Positions 16,344 through 24,856 of a stretch of DNA of 64,000 bases are shown here, piece after piece. Origin of the DNA: Lactococcus fujiensis JCM 16395 (GTDB lineage Bacteria; Bacillota; Bacilli; Lactobacillales; Streptococcaceae). Numbering within the stretch: position 1 is the first letter of the stretch; the number at the start of each line of letters is the position of its first letter. The position numbers were made by a program, and so were the translations under genes. The notes under the pieces are model-generated. The model was not told the DNA's origin, ran no database searches, and saw nothing but the letters and a program-made list of their open reading frames with translations. The stretch lies in contig NZ_JXJU01000007.1 of the NCBI RefSeq assembly GCF_002441655.1, forward strand, positions 55,561 to 119,560. The letters are read 5' to 3'.

Positions 16344-17489
16344 ATGAACTATTTCATTAAAGCGGATAAGTTTTTTTATCCATACGAGACAAAAGATGAG
16401 GGATATCTAGAAATTATTGGTGGACATTTTGGAAATTATTATGTGAAAGCCCCTGTGGATGCTACAATCATTGATTATTCTGGGAAATGGATAGCACCTG
16501 GGTTAGTGGATACACATATTCATGGTTTTGATGGCGCAGATGTCATGGACAATGATTACAAAAAAATATTTGAAAAAATGAGCAATGGGTTGTTGAGAGC
16601 AGGGGTAACATCCTGGCTTCCTACTCCTTTGACTGGTAATCATGACCTGCTTAAAGAGGTATGTGAATTAATTGGAGAACACTATTCGGAAGCAAAAGGA
16701 GCCAAAATTCAAGGGCTATTTTTCGAAGGCCCTTATTTTACTGCGGAACATAAGGGAGCGCAAAATCCAGCATATATGACTGATCCAAACGTTGCCGAAT
16801 TTGACAAATGGAATAGGGCTGCAAAGGGATTAATTCGTAAATTTGCAATTGCACCAGAACGAGCTCATGCAGTTGATTTTGTGAATGCACTTTCGGGGCA
16901 AGGGGTAGCTGTTGCATTAGGTCACTCTAATGCGACATATGATCAAGCTCTGGCCGCTATTGAGGCTGGTGCTTCAATTTTTGTTCATACTTATAACGGT
17001 ATGAGTGGGTTTAATCATCGCGAACCAGGGATGGTCGGTGCAGCGTTAAGTACCCCTAACACTTATACTGAGTTGATTTGTGATGGGCACCATGTTCATC
17101 CCGTGGCAGCAAAAGTGATGCTTCAAGCTAAAGGTGCAGAGCATGTCGTTTTGATTACAGATTCAATGCGGGCAGCAGGATTATCTGATGGAGAGTATAT
17201 GCTAGGAGAATTTCCTGTCATTGTTAAAAACGGCGCAGCTCATCTTAAAGAAGGAGATAGTCTTGCAGGTTCAATTTTAATGTTGAAAGATGCAATCAAA
17301 AATGTTGTTGATTGGGAAGTTGCAACTCCGGAAGAAGCAATTATGATGGCAACATTAACCGCAGCGAAATCAGTTGGGATCGACGATAGATGTGGTCAGA
17401 TTAAAAAGGGACTTGCGGCTGACTTTATTGTATTGACTCCAGAGATGGATTTGAAGAATGTTTATTTGGATGGAGTACAAAGAATCTAA
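16344..17489 (+). CDS. nagA: N-acetylhexosamine-6-phosphate deacetylase
   Basis: The amidohydrolase (381 residues) removes acetate from GlcNAc-6-P or GalNAc-6-P. Metal ligands are seen in VDTHIHGFDGAD near residue 55-66, the Glu in FFEGPYF near 129, VALGHSNATYDQ near 192 and LITDSMRAAGL near 271. AGAAGG precedes the ATG. It lies between two PTS EIIBCD sets and upstream of agaS and lacD. That favours GalNAc-6-P as substrate in vivo, but NagA and AgaA cannot be separated by sequence here. It is probably a single-gene unit with its own operators. Confidence 0.92.
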   Translation: MNYFIKADKFFYPYETKDEGYLEIIGGHFGNYYVKAPVDATIIDYSGKWIAPGLVDTHIHGFDGADVMDNDYKKIFEKMSNGLLRAGVTSWLPTPLTGNHDLLKEVCELIGEHYSEAKGAKIQGLFFEGPYFTAEHKGAQNPAYMTDPNVAEFDKWNRAAKGLIRKFAIAPERAHAVDFVNALSGQGVAVALGHSNATYDQALAAIEAGASIFVHTYNGMSGFNHREPGMVGAALSTPNTYTELICDGHHVHPVAAKVMLQAKGAEHVVLITDSMRAAGLSDGEYMLGEFPVIVKNGAAHLKEGDSLAGSILMLKDAIKNVVDWEVATPEEAIMMATLTAAKSVGIDDRCGQIKKGLAADFIVLTPEMDLKNVYLDGVQRI

Positions 17490-17491
17490 AC

Positions 17492-17556
17492 TTGGTAAAA
17501 TTACCAGACTTACATTTAGTAATTTCGAAAAATTACCTTAAATTTATCCTTATAAT
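17492..17556 (+). promoter_or_regulatory. Paired candidate RpiR operators and promoter of the EIIA-lacD operon
   Basis: Box 5 TTGGTAAAATTACCAG (17492-17507) and box 6, inverted (CGAAAAATTACCTT, 17526-17539), are about 33 bp apart. TATAAT at 17551-17556 is the -10, so box 6 occupies the -35 position as in the other two units. Confidence 0.6.
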
Positions 17557-17577
17557 TAATCTTAAGAGAGGTTGGAA

Positions 17578-17994
17578 ATGAAAGCACTAATTACGGGGCA
17601 CGCCCAATTTGCAAATGGAATGAAAAGCGCGTTAGAACTCATTGCTGGACCACAAGAAGAACTCCAAGTTCTTCCTTTTGATGAAAGTACAATACTTGAT
17701 GAGTTCCAAAATTTATTAGTCAATTTTTTCGATGGCGAAGACGATAAAGTGGTATTTACTGATTTGTTTGGGGGCACGCCCTTCAATCAAGCCATGCTAG
17801 CAAAGGGCAATTGTTCCTCAAATCATGTTTATTCTGGCACCAATTTAGCAATGCTACTTGAATTTGTAACAAATCAAATGGTAAATCCAGATAATCCAGA
17901 GTTATTGCAAAAAGTAGAACACAGCGCAAAAGAAGGAATTACCTTTGATCCTCATTTTGCACATGAGGAATCTGACGAAAGTGATGGTATTTAA
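17578..17994 (+). CDS. PTS mannose-family EIIA component
   Basis: The protein (138 residues) takes phosphate from HPr on His 8 (LITGHAQFANGM) and passes it to EIIB. FTDLFGGTPFNQ near residue 62-73 is the second family block. ATG 17578 follows GAGAGG by 6 bases and is preferred over the TTG at 17572. It is the only EIIA in the locus, so it probably serves both EIIBCD sets. It heads EIIA-YajC-EIIB-EIIC-EIID-agaS-lacD, and its TAA shares an A with the next ATG. Confidence 0.92.
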   Translation: MKALITGHAQFANGMKSALELIAGPQEELQVLPFDESTILDEFQNLLVNFFDGEDDKVVFTDLFGGTPFNQAMLAKGNCSSNHVYSGTNLAMLLEFVTNQMVNPDNPELLQKVEHSAKEGITFDPHFAHEESDESDGI

Positions 17995-18272
17995 TGAATG
18001 GACAAATGATTTTAAATAGTTCAATTGTACTGGCAACTTTTCTTCTTATTTTGGGGATTTTATACAGCTTCCTAAGTAGTAGTCAATTAAAAAAGAGAAA
18101 AAATGTACTTGCCCAGTTGCATCAAAATTTGAAAGTTGGAAGTGAAGTCATGTTTAGTGGCGGGTTAACGGGAGTTGTAACAGAGATAAATGAAGATTTT
18201 GTAAAAATCGAAATGGCTCACAGTTTAAATATCAAAGTTTCTCGTTATGCAATTACGGAAATAATATCTTAA
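17994..18272 (+). CDS. YajC-like small membrane protein within the PTS operon
   Basis: The protein (92 residues) has an N-terminal membrane helix (about 8-28) and a YajC domain: VGSEVMFSGGLTGVV near residue 46-60 and INEDFVKIEMAHSLNIKVSR after it. YajC normally accompanies SecDF, but a paralogue is also found inside Man-type PTS operons of streptococci for hyaluronan-derived sugars. That context, and not general secretion, fits here. It overlaps the EIIA stop by one base. The molecular role in the PTS is unknown. Confidence 0.85.
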   Translation: MNGQMILNSSIVLATFLLILGILYSFLSSSQLKKRKNVLAQLHQNLKVGSEVMFSGGLTGVVTEINEDFVKIEMAHSLNIKVSRYAITEIIS

Positions 18273-18290
18273 TTAAAGGAAGAAGACGAA

Positions 18291-18767
18291 ATGCCCAAAA
18301 TTATATTAACACGAATTGACAATCGATTGATTCACGGACAAGTTGCGACACAATGGACGAGCTCAATAGGTACGAATCTATTATTGGTAGCAAATGATGA
18401 CGTTGCACATAATCCAATGCGACAAGGTTTAATGGATATGGCAGCTCCAACAGGGGTTGCAACTCGATATTTCTCAATTAAAAAGACCATTGACATCATT
18501 AGTCGAGCAAATGACAAACAATTAATTTTCATTATTTGCGAGACACCGGAAGATGTTTTGAAATTGGTGAAAGGAGGGGTTCCAATTAAGAAAGTGAATG
18601 TTGGAAATATGCATATGTCAGAGGGAAAGCGTCAGGTTGCAACCGTTGTCGCAGTAGATGACGCAGATGTCACAGCATTCAAGGAGTTACAAGAGTTAGG
18701 TGTAGAATTGGAAATTCAACGTGTTCCAAAAACACCTATTGAAGATGTGCAAAAATTATTCGTATAG
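18291..18767 (+). CDS. PTS mannose-family EIIB component (second set)
   Basis: The 158-residue protein is a paralogue of the EIIB at 14111 with the same length and blocks: LTRIDNRLIHGQVATQW with phospho-His 15, and VPIKKVNVGNMHMSEGKR near 100-117. AAAGGAAG precedes the ATG. It lies in the operon with the EIIA, which makes this the complete permease of the locus. It resembles AgaV-type EIIB. Confidence 0.92.
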   Translation: MPKIILTRIDNRLIHGQVATQWTSSIGTNLLLVANDDVAHNPMRQGLMDMAAPTGVATRYFSIKKTIDIISRANDKQLIFIICETPEDVLKLVKGGVPIKKVNVGNMHMSEGKRQVATVVAVDDADVTAFKELQELGVELEIQRVPKTPIEDVQKLFV

Positions 18768-18779
18768 AAAGGAAGAAAT

Positions 18780-19580
18780 ATGCACGCAACTATTGTACAA
18801 ATTATTTTGGTTTTTATCGTCACATTTATTGCCGGAATTGACCAATTTAGTTTTTTGGAGTCCTTATACCAACCTATCGTAATGGGGATGGTTATTGGAC
18901 TTATTCTGGGAGACCTTCAAACAGGATTAATTGTTGGTGGGACTTACCAATTGATGACCATCGGAAATATGCCAGTAGGTGGAGCTCAACCACCTAATGC
19001 AGTTATTGGTGGGATTATGGCGGCTATTCTTGCAATAACATTACACCTTACTCCCACAGCCGCTGTTGCGACGGCAATCCCGTTCTCATTATTGGGACAA
19101 TATGGTGTTACTTTAATTTTCACAATTACTTCACCAGCTATGGCCTTTGCTGATAAGTATGCCGAAAAAGCAGACCCTAAAGGGATTGCTCGAATGAATT
19201 ACATCACGATGTGTTTAATGGGGCTTATTTTTGCGATTGTTGTTACTCTTTTCTTCATTGGTGGTTCAACATTTGGTAGCCAAGTCGTTGCTCTTATTCC
19301 AACTTGGCTAATGTCGGGACTTTCGGCTGCAGGTGGAATGATGCGTTATGTTGGTTTTGCAATTTTGATTCGCGTAATGGTATCTAGAGAACTTTGGGGA
19401 TTTTTCTTCGTAGGTTTTGCTCTTGCCGTTATTATCGCTGGAATCACTAGCTTATCGGGTTCTGCAATGGTTATTCTTGCACTTATTGGTTTTGGTATTG
19501 CTTACTGGGATTTCCAAATTCAAACGAAATTGAGTAAAGTAAATTCAGTGCAAGGAGGAGATTACGAAGATGGCATTTAA
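18780..19580 (+). CDS. PTS mannose-family EIIC component (second set)
   Basis: The 266-residue membrane subunit shows GLILGDLQTGLIVGGTYQL near residue 40-58 and PVGGAQPPNAVIGG near 64-77. Seven or eight hydrophobic segments are seen. The C-terminus ends EDGI-stop with the EIID ATG inside GATGG, the same 11-base overlap as in the first set. It resembles AgaW-type EIIC. Confidence 0.92.
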   Translation: MHATIVQIILVFIVTFIAGIDQFSFLESLYQPIVMGMVIGLILGDLQTGLIVGGTYQLMTIGNMPVGGAQPPNAVIGGIMAAILAITLHLTPTAAVATAIPFSLLGQYGVTLIFTITSPAMAFADKYAEKADPKGIARMNYITMCLMGLIFAIVVTLFFIGGSTFGSQVVALIPTWLMSGLSAAGGMMRYVGFAILIRVMVSRELWGFFFVGFALAVIIAGITSLSGSAMVILALIGFGIAYWDFQIQTKLSKVNSVQGGDYEDGI

Positions 19581-20412
19581 TATTCCAAATAATTATGAGG
19601 ATTTGACACCGGCTCCTCAACTAGATAAAAAAACGTTAAATAAAATGATTTGGCGCTCACTGTTCCTTCAAGCTTCGTTTAACTACGAAAGAATGCAAGC
19701 AGGGGGCTGGTTGTACTCTATTCTTCCTGGACTCGAGAAAATTCATACCAATAAAAAAGACTTAGCAGCATCGATGAGTCATAACCTTGAATTTTTTAAT
19801 ACTCATCCATTCTTAGTCAATTTTGTAATGGGGATTGTTTTGTCACTTGAACAAAATAAGGCTGACATTCCTACGATTAGAGCAGTTCGTGTCGCAGCAA
19901 TGGGACCCCTTGGTGGAATCGGAGATGCACTCTTTTGGTTAACCCTTGTTCCTATTACGGCAGGGATTACCTCAAATATGGCTATTAACGGCAATATTGC
20001 GGGTCCATTCTTATTCCTACTCATCTTTAATGCTGTTCAATTTGGGTTGCGTTATTTCTTGATGAACTGGTCATACAAGATGGGGACGAACGCCATCGGT
20101 ATATTAACTGCTAGCGCAAAAGAATTTACACGTGCAGCAAGTATAATGGGGATATTTGTTGTCGGTGCCTTAACTGTTACCTTTGGTGACACTAAGCTCA
20201 ATCTGGTTATTCCAAATGGTCATTCTAAAATTGATATTCAAGCGATTTTGGATGGTGTTCTTCCGTCAATGATTCCATTGGCGATTGTATTGTTGCTTTA
20301 TTTCTTAATGCGGAAATTCAAATGGACACCTTTGCGCTGTATATTATTGGTTTTAGTTTTGGGCCTTCTAGGTTCAGGATTTGGTATTTGGCCGTCAATT
20401 TGGCCAAAATAA
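19570..20412 (+). CDS. PTS mannose-family EIID component (second set)
   Basis: The 280-residue membrane subunit has RSLFLQASFNYERMQAGGW near residue 29-47 and GPLGGIGDALFWLTLVPI near 115-132. GGAGG lies upstream of the ATG, which overlaps the EIIC stop by 11 bases. Compared with the first EIID it has a longer loop before the last two membrane segments. It is followed by agaS after 29 bases. Confidence 0.93.
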   Translation: MAFNIPNNYEDLTPAPQLDKKTLNKMIWRSLFLQASFNYERMQAGGWLYSILPGLEKIHTNKKDLAASMSHNLEFFNTHPFLVNFVMGIVLSLEQNKADIPTIRAVRVAAMGPLGGIGDALFWLTLVPITAGITSNMAINGNIAGPFLFLLIFNAVQFGLRYFLMNWSYKMGTNAIGILTASAKEFTRAASIMGIFVVGALTVTFGDTKLNLVIPNGHSKIDIQAILDGVLPSMIPLAIVLLLYFLMRKFKWTPLRCILLVLVLGLLGSGFGIWPSIWPK

Positions 20413-20441
20413 ATAAAAAAAAAGAAGATAAGAGGTTAAAC

Positions 20442-21596
20442 ATGCTTCAATTACCTAAAGAAAGACTCAAAACGCTAGGTGCGGAAATCACAGTTCGTGA
20501 AATCTTAGGTCAACCTAATTTATGGAAAGATGTTTTCAAAGAATATACGACACTTGAAAAGGATGTCAATCAATTTTTAGATAAAATTGTTAATAAACAT
20601 GATTATGTTCGTGTATTATTTACGGGGGCTGGGAGCTCACAATATGTGGGGGATACAGTTGTAAAAAGTTTGACTGAATTGGGAGATGTACATCACTTCC
20701 GTTTTGAAAGTATCGGATCGACGGATATCGTGTCAGCGCCACAAAGCACACTGGAATCAGATACACCAACCTTACTTGTTTCATTCGCACGAAGTGGAAA
20801 TTCACCCGAAAGTGTTGCTGCTGTCGAAGTGGTTGAACAGGTCGTTCAAAACTCTTATCATCTAGTCATTACGTGTGCTAAGGAAGGTCATCTAGCACTT
20901 CAAGCAGAAAAAATGGATAATGCTTTTGCTTGTATATTGCCTGACCAATCAAACGATCAAGGGTTCGCAATGACAGGAAGTTGTAGCTCGATGATTTTAA
21001 TGGCGACACTTATTTTTTCTAAAGAAGCACTGGATGTTAAAGAAGAACAAGTAGAAGTTGCAGCGAAACTATCTGAGTCGGTATTGAAACGTGAAAATGA
21101 AATTGTTCAATACTTAGGGGAAGGTATTAATCGTGTAGTTTATGTTGGAAGCGGACCACTTGGTGCGGTAACAAGAGAATTACAGTTAAAAATTTTGGAA
21201 TTGACTGCAGGTAAAATTGCGACTGTATTTGATTCATCTATGGGATTGCGACATGGTCCAAAGTCATTTATTAATAATGAAACTGTAGTTTTTGTTCTTA
21301 GTGCGAATAATCCCTATACCAGACAATATGATTTGGACTTATACCACGAAGTTAAAGATGACAATATTGCTCAACATGTCGTATTAATTGGTCAAAATAT
21401 ACCAGAAGGCTTTTCATATGCTAATGAAAAAGAGTTGAAAGAGGCATATTTAGTATTTCCTGCTTTAGCTTTTGCTCATGTGATTGCAATTAATGCTTCG
21501 ATCTTAGTAAAAAACACACCAGATACTCCATCTGCATCTGGAACTGTAAATCGTGTAGTTAAGGGTGTAACAATTCACCCATTAGAAAAGGATTAG
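20442..21596 (+). CDS. agaS: AgaS: galactosamine-6-phosphate deaminase/isomerase
   Basis: The 384-residue protein has two SIS domains (about 40-200 and 215-370). The first contains [15 protein letters not shown] and [14 protein letters not shown], the sugar-phosphate loops. The AgaS family converts GalN-6-P to tagatose-6-P with loss of ammonia. ATG 20442 follows AGAGG; the open frame upstream lies inside the EIID gene and is not coding. It is the sixth gene of the operon, between EIID and lacD, matching a GalNAc route. Confidence 0.92.
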   Translation: MLQLPKERLKTLGAEITVREILGQPNLWKDVFKEYTTLEKDVNQFLDKIVNKHDYVRVLFTGAGSSQYVGDTVVKSLTELGDVHHFRFESIGSTDIVSAPQSTLESDTPTLLVSFARSGNSPESVAAVEVVEQVVQNSYHLVITCAKEGHLALQAEKMDNAFACILPDQSNDQGFAMTGSCSSMILMATLIFSKEALDVKEEQVEVAAKLSESVLKRENEIVQYLGEGINRVVYVGSGPLGAVTRELQLKILELTAGKIATVFDSSMGLRHGPKSFINNETVVFVLSANNPYTRQYDLDLYHEVKDDNIAQHVVLIGQNIPEGFSYANEKELKEAYLVFPALAFAHVIAINASILVKNTPDTPSASGTVNRVVKGVTIHPLEKD

Positions 21597-21603
21597 ATTT
21601 AGG

Positions 21604-22560
21604 ATGTCAAAAAAAGAATATTTCAGCCATTTGTTGAGTAAAGAAGGGGTTATTGCTGCGTTAGCAATCGATCAACGTGGTGCGCTACGTAAAATGATTG
21701 AAAAATATCAAGATGAGACTGCCACGGATGAACAAGTTAAAGCTTTTAAAACACTAATTTCGAAAGAACTGACTCCATACGCGTCTTCAATTTTACTTGA
21801 TGCTGAGTACGGTATTGAGGCAAGTAAAAGTCGAGATGAAAATTGTGGCTTGCTCCTTTCTTACGAAAAGACTGGTTATGATACAACGCAACCAGGACGG
21901 TTTCCAGACATCTTGAATATTTGGTCTGTTCGTCGTTTAAAAAAGATTGGTGCAGATGCTTGTAAATTTTTGCTGTACTATGATGTTGATGAATCAAGAG
22001 AAATCAATGACCAAAAAGAGGCCTTCATTGAACGCATTGGTTCTGAATGTCAGGCAGAAGACTTGCCATTCTTCCTTGAAATTGTGACTTACGATTCAGA
22101 AATTTCAGATGCAACAAGTGCAGAATACGCTAAGATTAAACCTCACAAAGTAATTGATATGATGAAAGTGTTTTCTAATCCAAGATTTGGAATTGATTGT
22201 CTCAAAGTAGAAGTCCCCGTTAATATGAACTACGTTGAAGGTTTTGGTGAAGAGGTCGTATATAGTCGTTCTGAGGCTGCTCAATTCTTCTTGGAACAAG
22301 GGCAAGTGACAGATCTCCCTTATATTTTCTTGAGTGCAGGTGTCACACCGGAACTTTTTAACGAAACTTTGAGATTTGCTAAAGCAAGCGGAAGTTCATT
22401 TAATGGCGTCCTTTGTGGACGTGCAACATGGGCTGGGGCAGTTGAAATTTTTGTCAAAGATGGTGAAGATGCAGCACGAAATTGGTGTCACACTATTGGA
22501 CGTGACAACATTCAAACGCTTAACCAAACGTTAGAAGATACTGCTACGCCAATCAAATAA
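21604..22560 (+). CDS. lacD: Tagatose-1,6-bisphosphate aldolase, LacD type
   Basis: This class I aldolase (318 residues) cleaves tagatose-1,6-bisP to DHAP and glyceraldehyde-3-[15 protein letters not shown] near residue 20-33, [11 protein letters not shown] near 61 and CKVEVPVN-like [13 protein letters not shown] near 199 are typical; the Schiff-base Lys lies in that last block. It follows agaS after 7 bases and is closed by a terminator. The kinase needed to make its substrate (LacC) is not in this window. It may be supplied by a lac gene elsewhere or by a broad phosphofructokinase. Confidence 0.93.
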   Translation: MSKKEYFSHLLSKEGVIAALAIDQRGALRKMIEKYQDETATDEQVKAFKTLISKELTPYASSILLDAEYGIEASKSRDENCGLLLSYEKTGYDTTQPGRFPDILNIWSVRRLKKIGADACKFLLYYDVDESREINDQKEAFIERIGSECQAEDLPFFLEIVTYDSEISDATSAEYAKIKPHKVIDMMKVFSNPRFGIDCLKVEVPVNMNYVEGFGEEVVYSRSEAAQFFLEQGQVTDLPYIFLSAGVTPELFNETLRFAKASGSSFNGVLCGRATWAGAVEIFVKDGEDAARNWCHTIGRDNIQTLNQTLEDTATPIK

Positions 22561-22592
22561 GAGAATAATAAAATCAAGAGTCTTATATAAGT

Positions 22593-22624
22593 AAAAACAG
22601 CCCTAGTTGATGGGGTTGTTTTTG
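22593..22624 (+). terminator. lacD operon terminator
   Basis: AAAAACAGCCC and GGGGTTGTTTTTG pair around TAGTTGAT, with a T run. Confidence 0.88.
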
Positions 22625-22667
22625 TCAGCTGCAATAAAATAATTTTTGTTTTTTTTATATCAATTTG

Positions 22668-22685
22668 TGATAAAATGAATCAATG
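22668..22685 (+). promoter_or_regulatory. Extended -10 promoter placing +1 at the phosphoesterase ATG
   Basis: TGA-TAAAAT (22668-22676) is followed by six bases (GAATCA) and the ATG at 22683. There is no Shine-Dalgarno. This suggests a leaderless transcript. Confidence 0.65.
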
Positions 22686-23459
22686 ACATTGATTATAGTT
22701 TTTTTAGTAGGGCTTTTGCTTTTGGGATATGGAATTTTTGTTGAACCACATCTCATGAAAGTGAACGTGATTAATTATCAACACAATCTTGGAATTAAGG
22801 TTGCACATTTTACAGACACACATTTTACATGGCATACATCAGCGCGCCGTTTTAAAAAATTTGCAAAAAATATAGCAGAAAATAATCCTGATTTGATTTT
22901 GTTCACTGGGGATTTATTTGATAAAGTAGAATGGGCACAGGCCCATCCAGATGAAACAAATGAAGTCATTGAAATGTTGTCATCGCTGACAGCACCATTG
23001 GGGAAGTATGCGGTTTTTGGAAATCACGATTTTCAAGATAAAAAAGTTGATTTCGTAAAAGGAGTACTCGAAAAATCTGGATTTACTGTGATAAATAATT
23101 CGTCAGTTCTGAGAGAGAACATCGCGCTAGCCGGCATCGACGATATGCGCGAAGGATTTCCCGATTTTGGGATAGAGCCTCATGATGCACCATTTTCATT
23201 GTTAATGATTCATGAGCCAGACGCACTTTTACAATTGGAACAAATGAAGAAATTTGATTTAATAATTGCAGGACACAGCCATGGCGGACAAATTCGTCTG
23301 GGAAGTTTCAGAATGCACAATAAGGGCTCTAAGTATTTTGACTCAGGCAAATATGTCATCACTGACAAAACAACGCTCTATGTTAATAATGGAATTGGAT
23401 TGACTTTTTTGCCGATTAGAATTGGAGTGGTGCCAGAAATTACTTATTATCAAATATAA
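22683..23459 (+). CDS. Membrane-anchored calcineurin-like metallophosphoesterase (YkuE type)
   Basis: The 258-residue protein has an N-terminal membrane anchor (about 2-20) and a metallophosphoesterase domain. Metal motifs appear in order: HFTDTHF near residue 42, LFTGDLFD near 73, FGNHDFQ near 113, IHEPD near 180 and AGHSHGGQIRLG near 205. Members such as YkuE act on cell-surface lipid or phosphodiester substrates; the true substrate is unknown here. No ribosome site is present, so the mRNA is likely leaderless. It converges on the DUF960 gene. Confidence 0.88.
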   Translation: MTLIIVFLVGLLLLGYGIFVEPHLMKVNVINYQHNLGIKVAHFTDTHFTWHTSARRFKKFAKNIAENNPDLILFTGDLFDKVEWAQAHPDETNEVIEMLSSLTAPLGKYAVFGNHDFQDKKVDFVKGVLEKSGFTVINNSSVLRENIALAGIDDMREGFPDFGIEPHDAPFSLLMIHEPDALLQLEQMKKFDLIIAGHSHGGQIRLGSFRMHNKGSKYFDSGKYVITDKTTLYVNNGIGLTFLPIRIGVVPEITYYQI

Positions 23460-23488
23460 AAAATGTGAAATTTATTTCACATTTTTTT
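23459..23488. terminator. Bidirectional terminator
   Basis: AAAATGTGAAA and TTTCACATTTTTTT form a stem around TTTA between the convergent phosphoesterase and DUF960 genes. Confidence 0.88.
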
Positions 23489-23489
23489 C

Positions 23490-23798
23490 TTATAATTCAT
23501 GGTCTGTAACGATTGTTTCTCGTCCCATATTGTCGACTGCATGGAAAATAGAAGGCCAAGCTGAATCGAAAGGATAATCGAAATCGACAGTCACAGTAGT
23601 TGGATCGTTATCCTGACTATAACGAATGGAGAGTAGTCCACCTGAATTAATCAACTGAAAATTAATGACTGACCGCATCGTAAACACGCCTTTCAGTTGA
23701 TGATCAATGATATACCAAAAGGCATCAATGACCTCGCCTGGAATTGAAGCGACAGTATCAAAACTCGCATACCGACGTCGTGAACTAGTAAATGCCAT
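23490..23798 (-). CDS. DUF960 family protein
   Basis: The 102-residue protein matches DUF960, a small cytoplasmic family of Lactobacillales. The N-terminus MAFTSSRRRYASFDTVASIP, the block EVIDAFWYIIDHQLKGVF and the C-terminal AVDNMGRETIV are the recognisable parts. Function is unknown. AAAGGAA precedes the ATG. It lies between the phosphoesterase and the gluconate RpiR regulator and seems to be its own unit. Confidence 0.85.
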   Translation of the reverse strand: MAFTSSRRRYASFDTVASIPGEVIDAFWYIIDHQLKGVFTMRSVINFQLINSGGLLSIRYSQDNDPTTVTVDFDYPFDSAWPSIFHAVDNMGRETIVTDHEL

Positions 23799-23855
23799 AA
23801 TTTTTCCTTTCTAATAAACAGTTAAAGAAAAAATGATAAAAGCCAACTTCATTTA

Positions 23856-24698
23856 TTAAAGCCGAGATTCTTTAATTGTTTCTCTTATGTTTTTAATTGT
23901 ATTTTCAGTAGTGTCTTGTGTTCTGATTCCGTACATCATAAAAATGGCATCAAGCAAACTGATTTGCGAAACGGTGGAAGCGACGGCTTCTGGGCGGAAT
24001 GAAATTTCTTCAGACACTGAAACGAGTGCTACATCAGCTGCAAGAGCAAGTGGCGAATTGGCGAAAGAAGTAATACCAATGATTGGCACCCCTCGCTTTT
24101 TGAGGATTTCAACAATTCGCATGGTATCTTTATTTCGACCAGTATGTGAAATAACAAATGCACAGTCGTTGACATCCATTTTTGTTGCCAACATTTGTTG
24201 ATAATGGAAGTCTTGATGATAAACAGTACGGAGTGGCATTCTAATAAATTTATGAAAGGCTAAATTGGCAATCGTGTTTGAGCCACCGAGTCCGAAGAAA
24301 CCAACTGTTTGGGCGCTCAATAAGATATCCATTGTTCTTTTCAAATCATTTTCAGAAACCAAGTGTAAGGTCGCATCAAGTGAAGAAATATTGCTACTGA
24401 GACTCTTAATTAATATATCTTTGTAGCTATCATCCATCGATAATTCACTGAAAAAATCATCATCTTGCTTACGTTCAGTAGCATGAATGGCAAGTTTCAG
24501 TTCCTGAAATGAGTCGAACCCAATTTTCTTGGCATACCGTGAAATTGTTGCTGTCGAAACATTGATTGCCGTAGCAAAATCTTGTATTGACAATCTTGCG
24601 GCTGTATCAATATTATCAATCAGAAAATCTGAAATCTTCTGATCTGATTTACTCAATCCATCGTAATAGCTGTTAATTCTTGACACCAATGACCTCAT
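23856..24698 (-). CDS. RpiR family regulator of the gluconate locus
   Basis: The protein (280 residues) has the RpiR helix-turn-helix (about 1-80; LSIQDFATAINVSTATISRYAKKIGF) and a SIS domain (about 125-255; FGLGGSNTIAN, ISHTGRNKDTMRI). It is divergent from gnd-gntK-gntP, so it probably senses 6-phosphogluconate or a related sugar acid phosphate and controls that operon. GGAGAG precedes the ATG. The function is inferred from position; sequence alone gives only the family. Confidence 0.88.
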   Translation of the reverse strand: MRSLVSRINSYYDGLSKSDQKISDFLIDNIDTAARLSIQDFATAINVSTATISRYAKKIGFDSFQELKLAIHATERKQDDDFFSELSMDDSYKDILIKSLSSNISSLDATLHLVSENDLKRTMDILLSAQTVGFFGLGGSNTIANLAFHKFIRMPLRTVYHQDFHYQQMLATKMDVNDCAFVISHTGRNKDTMRIVEILKKRGVPIIGITSFANSPLALAADVALVSVSEEISFRPEAVASTVSQISLLDAIFMMYGIRTQDTTENTIKNIRETIKESRL

Positions 24699-24794
24699 AC
24701 ACGACTCTCCTTTGCCTACAATTATAACACATAAGCTGAAAGAAGAAGGTTAAATCTTAATTAAATAAAAAGAAATAATTTTACATCAAAATAC

Positions 24795-24823
24795 TTGACA
24801 AATGAAAAATATTTTCCTATAAT
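24795..24823 (+). promoter_or_regulatory. gnd promoter with candidate RpiR operator in the spacer
   Basis: TTGACA (24795-24800) and TATAAT (24818-24823) are 17 bases apart. The spacer holds GAAAAATATTTTCC (24804-24817), a near palindrome that resembles the boxes at the amino-sugar locus. A repressor bound there would block RNA polymerase. Confidence 0.8.
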
Positions 24824-24856
24824 AATGATAACTTAAAATGAAAAGGAAGTACTGAA

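Noticed and set aside
20322..20441. Longer AgaS start at 20322
   Set aside because: The extra 40 codons lie inside the EIID gene; AGAGG precedes ATG 20442 and the family begins there.
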